From: Rhizobium mesoamericanum STM3625
GTDB taxonomy: Bacteria; Pseudomonadota; Alphaproteobacteria; Rhizobiales; Rhizobiaceae
Length of the DNA stretch: 64,000 bases
Assembly (NCBI RefSeq): GCF_000312665.1
Contig: NZ_HF536773.1
Location: forward strand, 297,582 to 361,581
Direction of reading: 5' to 3'
The notes under the pieces are model-generated. The model was not told where the DNA came from. It was given only the letters and a program-made list of their open reading frames with translations, and ran no database searches. Positions 42,981 to 51,427 of this stretch are shown here, in pieces (the first letter of the stretch is position 1; each line of letters starts with the position of its first letter). Made by a program: the position numbers and the translations under genes.

Positions 42981-43727
42981 TTACTCGGGCGTTACAGGCG
43001 TGACAGCGCCTGTGATCTCCGCTCGCAAATGCTCGAAGTGCGAGGTGGCTGCGAAGCCCCAGTCACGCTTTAGAGCGGCAAATTCCACCTCCTGCAGATA
43101 TCGCAGGACGAGTTCAGCGTCCTGGCGCTTACGCTCGATCTTTCCTGCTCGAATCATCCGCAGCAGATCCTTGGCCCGATCAGCACTGGCAAAAGCACAA
43201 GCTCCGACGACCTTGGGATAGGTGCGCTCCGAAAAGTGGAGCGCTCGCCCGGCGAGCAACAGCATCTTGTGTTCGGCAAGCGATAGAGCGCCCTTCCGGT
43301 AAAGAGCGTCGATCGTGGGCTGAAAATCCACCCACGGAACCGATAGCGGCAGCCAGGCGAGTTCTTCGGGCGCATGCACGAGCGCCACAGCCTCGTCGTC
43401 AATCAAGCGGCCTTCCGCGTAATCCTCGTAGATCGAGCCCAGACCAACCATACCGAACGCAGCACATTCGGCAGCCCGAAGCGCCCCCATGCTGGCACCT
43501 CCTGCAACGACGACGTTGTGCTGCAATGCATAGAGAATTTCCTTGTGCCATACCGAAGGCATTTCTCCGAAATAGCCATCAACAATCCCGATCGCTCGAG
43601 CGCCATCGTGAACGGCTTGCAATATGTCGCCGCGTGCGGCAGGCCCCCGAAAGAGGATCGACCGGTTCTCAGACTGAAGCCTGTCGATATCGGCACCAAA
43701 GCTCGGACCTACGAAAATGATCTTCAT
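42981..43727 (-). CDS. tfuA: TfuA domain protein
   Basis: The 248-residue protein matches TfuA: KIIFVGPSFG at the start, FRGPAARGDILQAVHDGA, IGIVDGYFGEMPSVWHKEIL, and the GGASMGALRAAECAAFGM core (about residues 76-93), followed by DEAVALVHAPE. TfuA partners YcaO enzymes, in trifolitoxin synthesis and in protein or peptide thioamidation. Its ATG overlaps the ycaO stop (ATGA), so both proteins are made together. The cluster also has a 43-residue peptide gene upstream of ycaO. Confidence 0.93.
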   Translation of the reverse strand: MKIIFVGPSFGADIDRLQSENRSILFRGPAARGDILQAVHDGARAIGIVDGYFGEMPSVWHKEILYALQHNVVVAGGASMGALRAAECAAFGMVGLGSIYEDYAEGRLIDDEAVALVHAPEELAWLPLSVPWVDFQPTIDALYRKGALSLAEHKMLLLAGRALHFSERTYPKVVGACAFASADRAKDLLRMIRAGKIERKRQDAELVLRYLQEVEFAALKRDWGFAATSHFEHLRAEITGAVTPVTPE

Positions 43728-44983
43728 TGCATCGCCCCTTGCATGGCGTTGACGGCACGTAATCCGAGTTGAATGAATTCCCCGCTGACATCCACCTCGA
43801 GGCCCGGAACGATCATGCGGACGACTGAAACCGGAAGGCGTGGATTTGAAAGCGGCACGGCCACGACCTGATCGATACCTCTCGACTTGAGGCGATCAAG
43901 AATGTGGCTGATATTTTCCTGAATGCTACGCGGCGCTGCTTCAAAAGGGAATTTGTAAGCGATGGGCGCTTCGTCGCAGAGACTGATAAGTTCCTGAACT
44001 GGGCCGCCGTCGTCGAGCCGCTGGTAGAGACGCGGGGAAAAGTCATCGCGGCTACCGGCAATTGCCGTCAAACGGCTCTGTGCCGCCTCTGTAATGGCGC
44101 GAAGCGCTGCGCGAATGGGATCAGGGTGGCAGCCGCATCCACCGCAGACGTGCGTCCAGCGGGCATCCACGTGCTCACCAAGGTTGCCGGGAATGATAAC
44201 GGCGAGAAAGCTCGGGACGCCAATATCGGTCGTCATGTCGAGCAATAAGAGACGCATTCCAGCGCGATTGATGCGGTCGACGACGATGTCCAGGATTGGA
44301 TCGCCGAACGCCCTCGGATCGATGCGCGCGCCACGCAATTGCTCGTATGGGCGCAACTGTGTCAGCGCCCAGGCATCACGCTCAACCAGTTCGCAAAGTC
44401 CGTGAAGCACGGCTTCCGCCGGCCGATTTCCGGATGCAAGACCATCACTCGACTGCTCGAAGCCGGGGGGCCGGACACCCCGATGATCGAGGCCGACGAG
44501 TGGCCAAGGCACGAAGGCGGGGCGGTCGGACATAATGTCCAGGCCTTCGCTCCAAGCGATCGGCTGTGAGGTGATCTCGGAGGGAACGCAGCGGGCGACC
44601 AGATCGAGGTCGATCATTGGCGCATGCTCGGCCTTCATTCCTTCTAGCGTCGCCACCACGAGATCGTTCGGCTGGATTTCCGCCACGCGCGTTTCGACCG
44701 CTTCCATCGCCGCAGAGGTCATAGCGGCCTCCTCGTCAATGCCCTTTCCCTGAAAAACAGAAAGGGTGTAGCTGTTCGGCCGTGTTGCGAAAGCAACGGG
44801 AATCTCGACGAGGTCGAGCGCGGTGAGCAAACCGACCCGGGTAATGCCCAGTTCGTTGAAGTGCGGTTTGATGGCCGCGAATGTCTGTCCAGGCGTCAAT
44901 GAGCGGTCGTGATAGCTATTGATACCGGCCGACGAAAGACTGAGATCCTGCGCCAGGCGCTCGAGTGCGGTCTGAACAGACAT
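43724..44983 (-). CDS. YcaO family ATP-dependent cyclodehydratase/thioamide synthetase
   Basis: The protein is 419 residues from the ATG at 44983, which has GAGG nine bases upstream. The YcaO ATP-binding motifs are present: AAMEAVETRVAEIQ (E94, E97, R99) and LHGLCELVERDAWAL (E198, E201, R202), and later ITEAAQSRLTAIAGSRDD. YcaO enzymes activate peptide amide bonds with ATP to make azolines or thioamides; with TfuA the latter is usual. A TTG at 44998 and an ATG at 44989 are other starts. The 43-residue peptide gene stops 11 bases upstream and is the natural substrate candidate. Confidence 0.93.
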   Translation of the reverse strand: MSVQTALERLAQDLSLSSAGINSYHDRSLTPGQTFAAIKPHFNELGITRVGLLTALDLVEIPVAFATRPNSYTLSVFQGKGIDEEAAMTSAAMEAVETRVAEIQPNDLVVATLEGMKAEHAPMIDLDLVARCVPSEITSQPIAWSEGLDIMSDRPAFVPWPLVGLDHRGVRPPGFEQSSDGLASGNRPAEAVLHGLCELVERDAWALTQLRPYEQLRGARIDPRAFGDPILDIVVDRINRAGMRLLLLDMTTDIGVPSFLAVIIPGNLGEHVDARWTHVCGGCGCHPDPIRAALRAITEAAQSRLTAIAGSRDDFSPRLYQRLDDGGPVQELISLCDEAPIAYKFPFEAAPRSIQENISHILDRLKSRGIDQVVAVPLSNPRLPVSVVRMIVPGLEVDVSGEFIQLGLRAVNAMQGAMQ

Positions 44984-44994
44984 TCGCATCGACC

Positions 44995-45126
44995 TCAACG
45001 GAACTTCAGGGCGTGAACGATGCTCGCCGTAGCGTTCGTGTCAAGCTGGACGGCGTCCTGCTTCAAAACAGCTTGAGCGGCGGCGGAAAGGCGTACTGCG
45101 ACTGGCTTGATCTGGGTTGTCGTCAT
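44995..45126 (-). CDS. 43-residue peptide, candidate YcaO-TfuA substrate
   Basis: A short gene is read at 45126 to 44995: ATG behind AGGAG (spacing eight), start MTTTQIKPVAVRLSAAAQAV, acidic middle KQDAVQLDTN, and end TASIVHALKFR. It has no cysteine and no glycine, two serines and five threonines, no signal peptide, and is directly upstream of ycaO on the same strand, overlapping neither. Position, ribosome site and length fit a RiPP precursor, with the leader at the N-terminus. An upstream hairpin (GCAGCA-TCA-TGCTGC at 45147-45161) may regulate it. It could also be a small regulatory protein. Confidence 0.65.
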   Translation of the reverse strand: MTTTQIKPVAVRLSAAAQAVLKQDAVQLDTNATASIVHALKFR

Positions 45127-45251
45127 TGTGTCATCTCCTGCTTTTAGCAGCATCATGCTGCGGACAGGAGGAGCATGCCCCGACTGGCGTTATTTCGGCG
45201 TGACCGAGTTTTGCGCTAGGACGGCGCTGGAAGCGCCTCAGGTGTAGCGCT

Positions 45252-47198
45252 TCAGGACAATCCGGCCATCCGAAGGCCGTCAATCAGCTGACGGGTGTCA
45301 TCCGGATTGCGGTCCGGCACGAATTGCCAGACATCATCGGTGCGAAAATCGGGAAAATTCTCGAGAACGATGGACGCATAGCGCGACGCGGCCTCGACAT
45401 CGCCGTTCTTCGCATGAGCCGCCGCCAACAGGCGCGAGGTGGCCGGACGGTCCTTGACACGATCCAGAACCTCGATCGCCTTTGCGTAGTTTTCCTGGAC
45501 GAAATGGATGCCACCGAGATTCCAATAGTAGTAATCGGGGGGCAGCGGATTGAGCTTGAGCGCTGCGAGGCTCAATTCCAGGGCCCGGTCACTTTGTCCA
45601 TCATGCAGCAGCGCATCCGCGTGATCGGCGAGAATGTCGGCGTCATTCGGGTTCAGCATCTGCGCTTCAGCGAAAAAGTCGAGACTATCGCTGAAGCGAC
45701 GGCGATAGAGGGCGACGAAGCCCAGTTCGCGCATTGCCCTACCGCTATTCGGGTCACTGTCACGGGCAAGCCAGGCTGAGCGATCAGCCTCCTCCAGCAA
45801 TTGCGTATCTTTCATCCCGCGCACGAGCCACTCCATGCCAAGCACGCGTGCCATTCCAGCGTGAGCCGATGAAAACCTGTCGTGGCGGGAGAGCGCTGAT
45901 TTGAACCATTTGCGCGCCTGGCGCAGATGCTGAAGGTCAGTCTTCGAAACGAGCCGCTTCCCTTCAAGATACAAGCGATAGGCTGACGGATTGACATCAT
46001 GCGTCATATCCAGGAGCTCGCGACGCTCGATCGTATCGGCGAGCGTCATCACAATACGTCGTGCGAGCTGACCGAATGATGTGTTGACCTTCTGCATGGC
46101 AAGCGGCAGATCGATCGCCCAGAGCACCTCGGCCGTTGAAGTCTTCGTCAGCCGGCAAGTCGAATAGATGTCATCGTCCCGACCGTGGATCGTAACGTAG
46201 ACGGTATAGTCGAACCGCAGTTCGGGTGGCGTCGGCACAACCGGATCGCCAGCGAGACTGCGATTGACGATCTCAAGGCTCGTGTGCGCGGCGATCACCT
46301 TGAAGCCGCGCTGCTGGCTCAAACCAATCGTGACCTCCTCCAAAAGCGCGCGCCCCACACGCTGCAACATCGGATCGGACAAGATCGTATCCGGAGGCAG
46401 TATGAGGACCCGCGGCTGACCCACCGGGTCAGAAGGCACGTCGCCCGGGATTGGTTTCAAGGGACCCGCGAGGGAGGCCGGTGCGATGATGCCGAGCGCC
46501 TGCGCCAGAGCCATGGTCTGGCCATCTGGCTCCGCACCGTATTCAGCCCTCAGCTCGTTGCGGCATCGCAAATACACCTGACGTGCGGCCGCAAGATCCC
46601 CAGCGTCCACGTGTCGTTGCATCAGCGCTCGGCAAGCGACTTCGTTTGCAGGATCGGCCTCAAGCAGCGAGCCTGCAAGTATCAGGATGTCGTCGGACGT
46701 ACGTTTCTCTGGTGTTTCCAGAAGTGCAATAATATGAGCCTCGCGGCGCTGCTCGATGCGTTGACGCTCGACGACAACTCGCTCTTCGGCCTCGATCGTC
46801 GGCGCCTTGAACCCCTCGAGAAGATCGCCGCGAAGCAGCGTCCACGCCGATCGCGGCAAGGGCGCGGCAGTATCACTCAACACAAGTACGTCTGCGTCCC
46901 AAGCATCACGGTTGAAGGAGACATGGGTATTCGTCGTCTTGAGCAAACGCGGCAGACTGTCTGGTATGCTGCGATCAATGCGCGCCAGAAGCTGGCGCAG
47001 GCTGCCGGCGCGCTGCTTGGACTGGTCCGACTGCCACAAGATCGCGCGTAGGATTTCACGCTCCATCGCATATTGCGGGGCAGTGACCAGGAAAGCGAGG
47101 AGCGCGTAGGCTTTCTCCGGCAAAACGATCTCATTGCCATCCGCGAAAAGCGCTGGCACCCCAAGTAAACGGAGAAGATGGTTCTGTTTGCCGGTCAC
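45252..47198 (-). CDS. SARP-like transcriptional activator with BTAD and TPR domains
   Basis: The 648-residue protein starts with a short winged helix (residues about 5-100: LRLLGVPALFADGNEIVLPE, KAYALLAFLVTAPQYAMERE), followed by a bacterial transcriptional activation domain (about 120-235, ending LRAEYGAEPDGQTM), a TolB-like middle (about 260-380, VLILPPDTILSDPMLQRVGR) and TPR-type repeats (about 400-640). Such proteins activate secondary-metabolite or peptide clusters. It is 125 bp upstream of the peptide-ycaO-tfuA genes on the same strand and is their likely activator; this is inference. Confidence 0.85.
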   Translation of the reverse strand: MTGKQNHLLRLLGVPALFADGNEIVLPEKAYALLAFLVTAPQYAMEREILRAILWQSDQSKQRAGSLRQLLARIDRSIPDSLPRLLKTTNTHVSFNRDAWDADVLVLSDTAAPLPRSAWTLLRGDLLEGFKAPTIEAEERVVVERQRIEQRREAHIIALLETPEKRTSDDILILAGSLLEADPANEVACRALMQRHVDAGDLAAARQVYLRCRNELRAEYGAEPDGQTMALAQALGIIAPASLAGPLKPIPGDVPSDPVGQPRVLILPPDTILSDPMLQRVGRALLEEVTIGLSQQRGFKVIAAHTSLEIVNRSLAGDPVVPTPPELRFDYTVYVTIHGRDDDIYSTCRLTKTSTAEVLWAIDLPLAMQKVNTSFGQLARRIVMTLADTIERRELLDMTHDVNPSAYRLYLEGKRLVSKTDLQHLRQARKWFKSALSRHDRFSSAHAGMARVLGMEWLVRGMKDTQLLEEADRSAWLARDSDPNSGRAMRELGFVALYRRRFSDSLDFFAEAQMLNPNDADILADHADALLHDGQSDRALELSLAALKLNPLPPDYYYWNLGGIHFVQENYAKAIEVLDRVKDRPATSRLLAAAHAKNGDVEAASRYASIVLENFPDFRTDDVWQFVPDRNPDDTRQLIDGLRMAGLS

Positions 47199-47383
47199 GA
47201 GCAGCTCGCGATTGGATCATCCGATCGCGAGTATAAGGACAAACAATGGCAAGGCAAAAGGATTATGCGTGTTCGGTTGAATTTATCAACCGGTAGATGA
47301 TTTCAGCAAGCAACGGACTGGAAGAGCGCTGTGCCGGGAATTCTATTCCGCTACGTTTTCGGTCCGCTTGTGATGCCACCAGA

Positions 47384-47417
47384 CAAATGGCGCCGATCTT
47401 TCGATCGACGCCATTTG
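47384..47417. other. Long hairpin downstream of glnII
   Basis: CAAATGGCG at 47384-47392 and CGCCATTTG at 47409-47417 are exact inverted repeats, and the loop contains a second stem (CGATC-TTTC-GATCG), so nearly the whole 34 bp folds. It begins 22 bp after the glnII stop. No T run follows on the minus strand, so it may be a message-end stabiliser or a dispersed rhizobial repeat. Confidence 0.5.
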
Positions 47418-47438
47418 CAGCGAACGCAACTTGGCAGC

Positions 47439-48479
47439 TTATGCAGCAGCCGAAGCAAACCCGGCGGTCGGAACTTCCGAGATCGTCTTCAGAACCTGCG
47501 AAGCAATCTGGTAGGGGCAACCCTGGGAGTTCGGGCGACGATCTTCGAGATAACCGCGATAGTCGTTCTTGATGAAGGAGTGCGGAACGCGGATCGAGGC
47601 GCCACGATCGGCAACACCATAGGAGAACTTGTTCCACGGGGCCGTCTCATGCTTGCCGGTCAGGCGCAGGTGGTTGTCGGGACCGTAGACGTCGATGTGC
47701 GCCTGCAGGTTCTTGTCGAACTGGGCCATGAGCGCCTCGAAATAGGCCTTGCCGCCAACTTCGCGCATGAACTTGGTGGAGAAGTTGCAGTGCATGCCCG
47801 AGCCGTTCCAGTCCGTGTCGCCGAGCGGCTTGCAATGGAACTCGATGTCGATGCCATACTTTTCGCAGAGGCGCAGAAGCAGGTAGCGAGCCATCCAGAT
47901 CTGGTCGGCTGCGCGCTTGGAGCCCTTACCGAAAATCTGGAACTCCCACTGACCCTTGGCCACTTCGGCGTTGATGCCTTCATGGTTGATGCCGGCTGCG
48001 AGGCAGAGATCGAGGTGCTCCTCGACGATCTCGCGAGCGATCGAGCCAACATTCTTGTAGCCAACACCCGTGTAATACGGACCCTGCGGAGCCGGGTAGC
48101 CGGTTTCCGGGAAACCGAGCGGACGACCGTTCTCGTAGAAGAAGTATTCCTGCTCGAAGCCGAACCATGCATCCTCGTCGTCGAGGATCGTCGCGCGGCT
48201 GTTGGACGGATGCGGGGTGACACCGTCAGGCATCATTACTTCGCACATGACGAGAACGCCGTTCGTGCGGGCCGGGTCCGGATAAACCGCCACGGGCTTT
48301 AGCACGCAGTCAGAGCTGCGGCCTTCGGCCTGCATCGTCGACGAACCATCGAAGCCCCAGAGCGGGAGCTGCTCGAGGGTCGGAAAAGCGTCGAATTCCT
48401 TGATCTGCGTCTTACCACGGAGATTTGGTACCGGGGTGTACCCATCGAGCCAGATGTACTCGAGCTTATACTTGGTCAT
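47439..48479 (-). CDS. glnII: Glutamine synthetase type II
   Basis: The 346-residue enzyme makes glutamine from glutamate, ammonia and ATP. It is the eukaryote-like GSII of rhizobia: LEYIWLDGYTPVPNLRGKTQ, LPLWGFDGSSTMQAEGRSSD, DAWFGFEQEYFF, GINHEGINAEVAKGQWEFQ, HCNFSTKFMREVGG and APWNKFSYGVADRGASIRVP. The start at 48479 is the MTKYKL residue; the upstream start adds five residues. A sigma-54 promoter lies at 48569, consistent with NtrC control. The divergent DUF2735 gene is its translation inhibitor in other rhizobia. Confidence 0.97.
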   Translation of the reverse strand: MTKYKLEYIWLDGYTPVPNLRGKTQIKEFDAFPTLEQLPLWGFDGSSTMQAEGRSSDCVLKPVAVYPDPARTNGVLVMCEVMMPDGVTPHPSNSRATILDDEDAWFGFEQEYFFYENGRPLGFPETGYPAPQGPYYTGVGYKNVGSIAREIVEEHLDLCLAAGINHEGINAEVAKGQWEFQIFGKGSKRAADQIWMARYLLLRLCEKYGIDIEFHCKPLGDTDWNGSGMHCNFSTKFMREVGGKAYFEALMAQFDKNLQAHIDVYGPDNHLRLTGKHETAPWNKFSYGVADRGASIRVPHSFIKNDYRGYLEDRRPNSQGCPYQIASQVLKTISEVPTAGFASAAA

Positions 48480-48568
48480 TTGCGAGTCTCTCAAACATAA
48501 ATCGTGAGCAAATCCTCACGCGAACCTGACCTGATAAGGCCCAGATCGCGAAGGGATGCCAAGCTACA

Positions 48569-48584
48569 TGCAGGTGGCGTGCCA
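48569..48584 (-). promoter_or_regulatory. Sigma-54 promoter of glnII
   Basis: On the minus strand the sequence reads TGGCAC-GCCAC-CTGCA, one mismatch from TGGCAC-N5-TTGCA, with the GG and GC elements exactly ten bases apart. It lies about 90 bp before the glnII ATG. GlnII is NtrC and sigma-54 dependent in rhizobia. Confidence 0.75.
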
Positions 48585-48971
48585 GTTCGCGTGCGACGAC
48601 CTAGAAAGCAATCCGATGTGACCCGACAAGACGTCCCGCAAATCATGCTCTTTCGTCGGTTGCCGGGCCAGAACTAGCAGCGGACTCAAGTGGTTAATGG
48701 CCTAAACATCGCCACCGAGCTTCACCCTCCCCGACATTCCCCGAGCAACCAGCCGGAGCAACATTTTTTTCGCATCACTGTCACGATGAGCAAAACTTAG
48801 GCATCTGATTATTTTTTACCCTTGCGTAGATTCTGATATAAATGCCAGCATTTTTGAATGCCCACAAATCCAACAAATGTTGCACTTTTTTCAATCACAC
48901 AGCGCATTTCCTGTGCAACTTTGCTATGGTCGTGCTAACGTCCTTGGACGTCGATGAGCAGGAGGCACTTT

Positions 48972-49172
48972 ATGGCCATTGGTGTGCATCACGAGACCGC
49001 AAAGATTTACACGTTCCCCAAGCGATTCGCTGGGGCAGAGCGTCGCCAGAGGGTCGACGTTGAAAAAGACGTGGTCCCGTCCGTCTATGAAAGCTGCTGG
49101 TATCACGAAGAGGCGATCAAAGAAGCCGCAGAACCAGAACAGCCGAAATTCACGCCCCGCATCGTGGATTGA
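48972..49172 (+). CDS. gstI: DUF2735 protein, GstI-like glutamine synthetase translation inhibitor
   Basis: The 66-residue protein starts MAIGVHHETAKIYTFPKRFA and contains ESCWYHEEAIKEA, the two conserved blocks of DUF2735 (ETAKIY-FP and WYH-AI). In Rhizobium leguminosarum gstI, also divergent from glnII, encodes a small inhibitor of glnII translation. GGAGG precedes the ATG at 48972. The upstream gap holds GTTGCAC at 48879 and GTGCAAC at 48913, an inverted pair that could bind a nitrogen regulator. Confidence 0.75.
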   Translation: MAIGVHHETAKIYTFPKRFAGAERRQRVDVEKDVVPSVYESCWYHEEAIKEAAEPEQPKFTPRIVD

Positions 49173-49368
49173 CTTCCCTTGAGTTCATACCGGTGCGGAC
49201 GGCGCGTGGCGTAGCCACGCTGCGCAACGCGGCACATGCTCTCGCACGGGTCCGCCATAAGCGCCTACCCGTCGCATGTGCTGCATGCTCCTCAAATGAC
49301 AACGCTCTTGCGCATCGTCTTCACTCAGGCCATGAGAGGCCTTTGATATCGATCCCGGGCGACCTTTA

Positions 49369-50580
49369 ATGGTGAGAAAGCAAATCGCGATCCTCGGCGG
49401 CGGCCCGGCGGGCCTGGCGGCCGCGGAAAGCTTGTCGTCCGAAGGACACGCCGTCACCGTCTACGAAGCGATGCCGACAGTCGCGCGGAAGTTTCTGCTT
49501 GCCGGCAAGTCCGGGCTCAACATCACGCATTCCGAGGACTACGAGCGCTTCGCATCACGCTTTGGCACGTCGAACGCCCGGCTGCGCGAAGCACTGGACA
49601 GCTTCAAGCCGTCCGATGTCAGAACATGGGCGACAGGACTTGGTGCGGAAACATTCGTGGGATCCTCCGGGCGCGTGTTTCCAACAGCCATGAAAGCCTC
49701 GCCGCTTCTGCGCGCTTGGCTGCGAAGACTTGAGGCACAAGGCGTCAAGATACTGGTCCGGCACCGGTGGATTGGATTTTCGGGCGACGACTACGTAATC
49801 GAAACACCCGTCGGCACCAATGTGATCCGACCGGATGCAGCACTCCTTTCGCTAGGCGGGAAAAGCTGGCCGCGGCTTGGCTCTGACGGGAGATGGCTAC
49901 CTTGGCTGAGGGGAAAGGGCATCGCAGTCGATGACTTCCAGCCGGCCAATTGCGGGTTCGACGTCGATTGGAGCGAGTATCTAAGGCAGCGTTTTTCGGG
50001 CGAGCCGGTCAAATCAGTTACGGCATCCTCGCTGGCTGGAACGATCCCCGGAGAATTTGTCATCACCCGGCATGGCATCGAGGGGAGTCTCGTCTATGCC
50101 CATACGGCAGCATTGAGGGAGAGCTTGGCGGCTGGCCAAGCAGCAACACTCCACGTCGACCTAATGCCTGGGCGCGCGCAAGACCGCGTCGCCCGCGAAC
50201 TTGGAAAACAGGATCCGAAGGCAAGTCTATCGAACCGGCTGCGCAAGGCTGTCGGTATCGACGGTGTGAAGGCCGCACTCGTGCGCGAGTTCGCCGGCAC
50301 CACGGAGCGCGGCGATCCCGATCAACTGGCAGGCCTTATCAAAGCCTTGCCGATCCCTGTTCAAAGAACTCGCCCTATTGCCGAGGCAATTTCCTCGGCC
50401 GGCGGCGTCAAGTGGGATGAGATTGATCGGAACTACATGCTGAAGGCCCTGCCCGGCCTCTTCGTCGCCGGTGAGATGATCAACTGGGAAGCACCGACCG
50501 GCGGTTACCTCCTGACGGCGTGTCTCGCCACCGGCCAGGCTGCCGCCCGTGGAATAAACGCTTGGCTCGGCCGGATCTAA
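49369..50580 (+). CDS. NAD(P)/FAD-dependent oxidoreductase, HI0933/YhiN family
   Basis: The 403-residue protein has a Rossmann start IAILGGGPAGLAAAESLSSE, the FLLAGKSGLNITHSED segment (about residues 42-57), GGKSWPRLGSDG (about 164-175) and the end TGGYLLTACLATGQAAARGI. This matches the uncharacterised HI0933-like flavoproteins (TIGR03862-type). It binds FAD; the substrate is unknown. It is convergent with panB and stands alone. Confidence 0.88.
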   Translation: MVRKQIAILGGGPAGLAAAESLSSEGHAVTVYEAMPTVARKFLLAGKSGLNITHSEDYERFASRFGTSNARLREALDSFKPSDVRTWATGLGAETFVGSSGRVFPTAMKASPLLRAWLRRLEAQGVKILVRHRWIGFSGDDYVIETPVGTNVIRPDAALLSLGGKSWPRLGSDGRWLPWLRGKGIAVDDFQPANCGFDVDWSEYLRQRFSGEPVKSVTASSLAGTIPGEFVITRHGIEGSLVYAHTAALRESLAAGQAATLHVDLMPGRAQDRVARELGKQDPKASLSNRLRKAVGIDGVKAALVREFAGTTERGDPDQLAGLIKALPIPVQRTRPIAEAISSAGGVKWDEIDRNYMLKALPGLFVAGEMINWEAPTGGYLLTACLATGQAAARGINAWLGRI

Positions 50581-50605
50581 GACCTGCTTTCATCACCCCG
50601 TCAGG

Positions 50606-51427
50606 CTACCGCTTTGGCTGGAAGGTATGTTCCTTGGCCGGAAACTGGCCGGAGCGAACTTCCTCGGCGTAAGTCTGCGCGGCTTGGGACACCAGTGGGC
50701 TCAACTCGGCAAAGCGCTTGACGAACCGCGGCTTGAAGTCATTGAAAAGTCCCAGCATGTCGTCCGACACCAAAACCTGTCCGTCACACGCAGGCGATGC
50801 GCCAATCCCGATCGTCGGCACGCGAAGCGAAGCCGTAATGTCGCGGGCGACGGGCTCGACGGTTCCCTCGACGACAACCGCGAAGGCGCCGGCTTCGTCA
50901 ACGGCCAGCGCATCGCGCCGAATCTTTACCGCCTCTTCCTCCGAATGCCCTAGGGATCGAAAGCCGCCGGCCGTATTAACGAGCTGGGGCATAAGTCCGA
51001 CATGGGCGAAAACCGGCACGCCTCTTGCGGTCAGGAACGCGATCGTCTCCGCCATTTCCTCCCCGCCCTCCAGCTTCACGCCGTCGCATCCAGTCTCCTG
51101 CATCAGCCGGACGGCGTTCCGAAACGCCTGTTCTTTCGATTCCTGGTAACTGCCGAAAGGAAGATCGACGATGACGCAGGCATGCGATACGCCGCGCATG
51201 ACGGCACGGCCGTGGGCAGCCATCATGTCGAGTGTTACGCCAACCGTCGTCTCCATGCCATAGAGCACCATCCCGAGAGAATCGCCCACCAGGAGAAGGT
51301 CGCAGTGCGGATCGAGCAGGCGCGCGATCGGCGTCGTATAGGCTGTCAGGCAAACGACACGTTCATTGCCCTTCATCGCGCGGATCGAGGCGGTCGTCAG
51401 CCGCTTCTGCTTGCTATGGGTGCTCAC
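50606..51427 (-). CDS. panB: 3-methyl-2-oxobutanoate hydroxymethyltransferase
   Basis: The 273-residue enzyme transfers a hydroxymethyl group from methylene-tetrahydrofolate to ketoisovalerate in pantothenate synthesis. It has LTAYTTPIARLLDPHCDLLL, VGDSLGMVLYGMETTVGV, DLPFGSYQESKEQAFRNAVR, VKLEGGEEMAETIAFL and GIGASPACDGQVLVSDDMLG. Its ATG overlaps the panC stop by one base. Order panC-panB is common in rhizobia, where it is often on a large plasmid. Confidence 0.95.
   Translation of the reverse strand: MSTHSKQKRLTTASIRAMKGNERVVCLTAYTTPIARLLDPHCDLLLVGDSLGMVLYGMETTVGVTLDMMAAHGRAVMRGVSHACVIVDLPFGSYQESKEQAFRNAVRLMQETGCDGVKLEGGEEMAETIAFLTARGVPVFAHVGLMPQLVNTAGGFRSLGHSEEEAVKIRRDALAVDEAGAFAVVVEGTVEPVARDITASLRVPTIGIGASPACDGQVLVSDDMLGLFNDFKPRFVKRFAELSPLVSQAAQTYAEEVRSGQFPAKEHTFQPKR

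Noticed and set aside
49204..49220. GCGTGGC-GTA-GCCACGC stem after gstI as a terminator
   Set aside because: A perfect stem but no T run follows, so it was not called a terminator.
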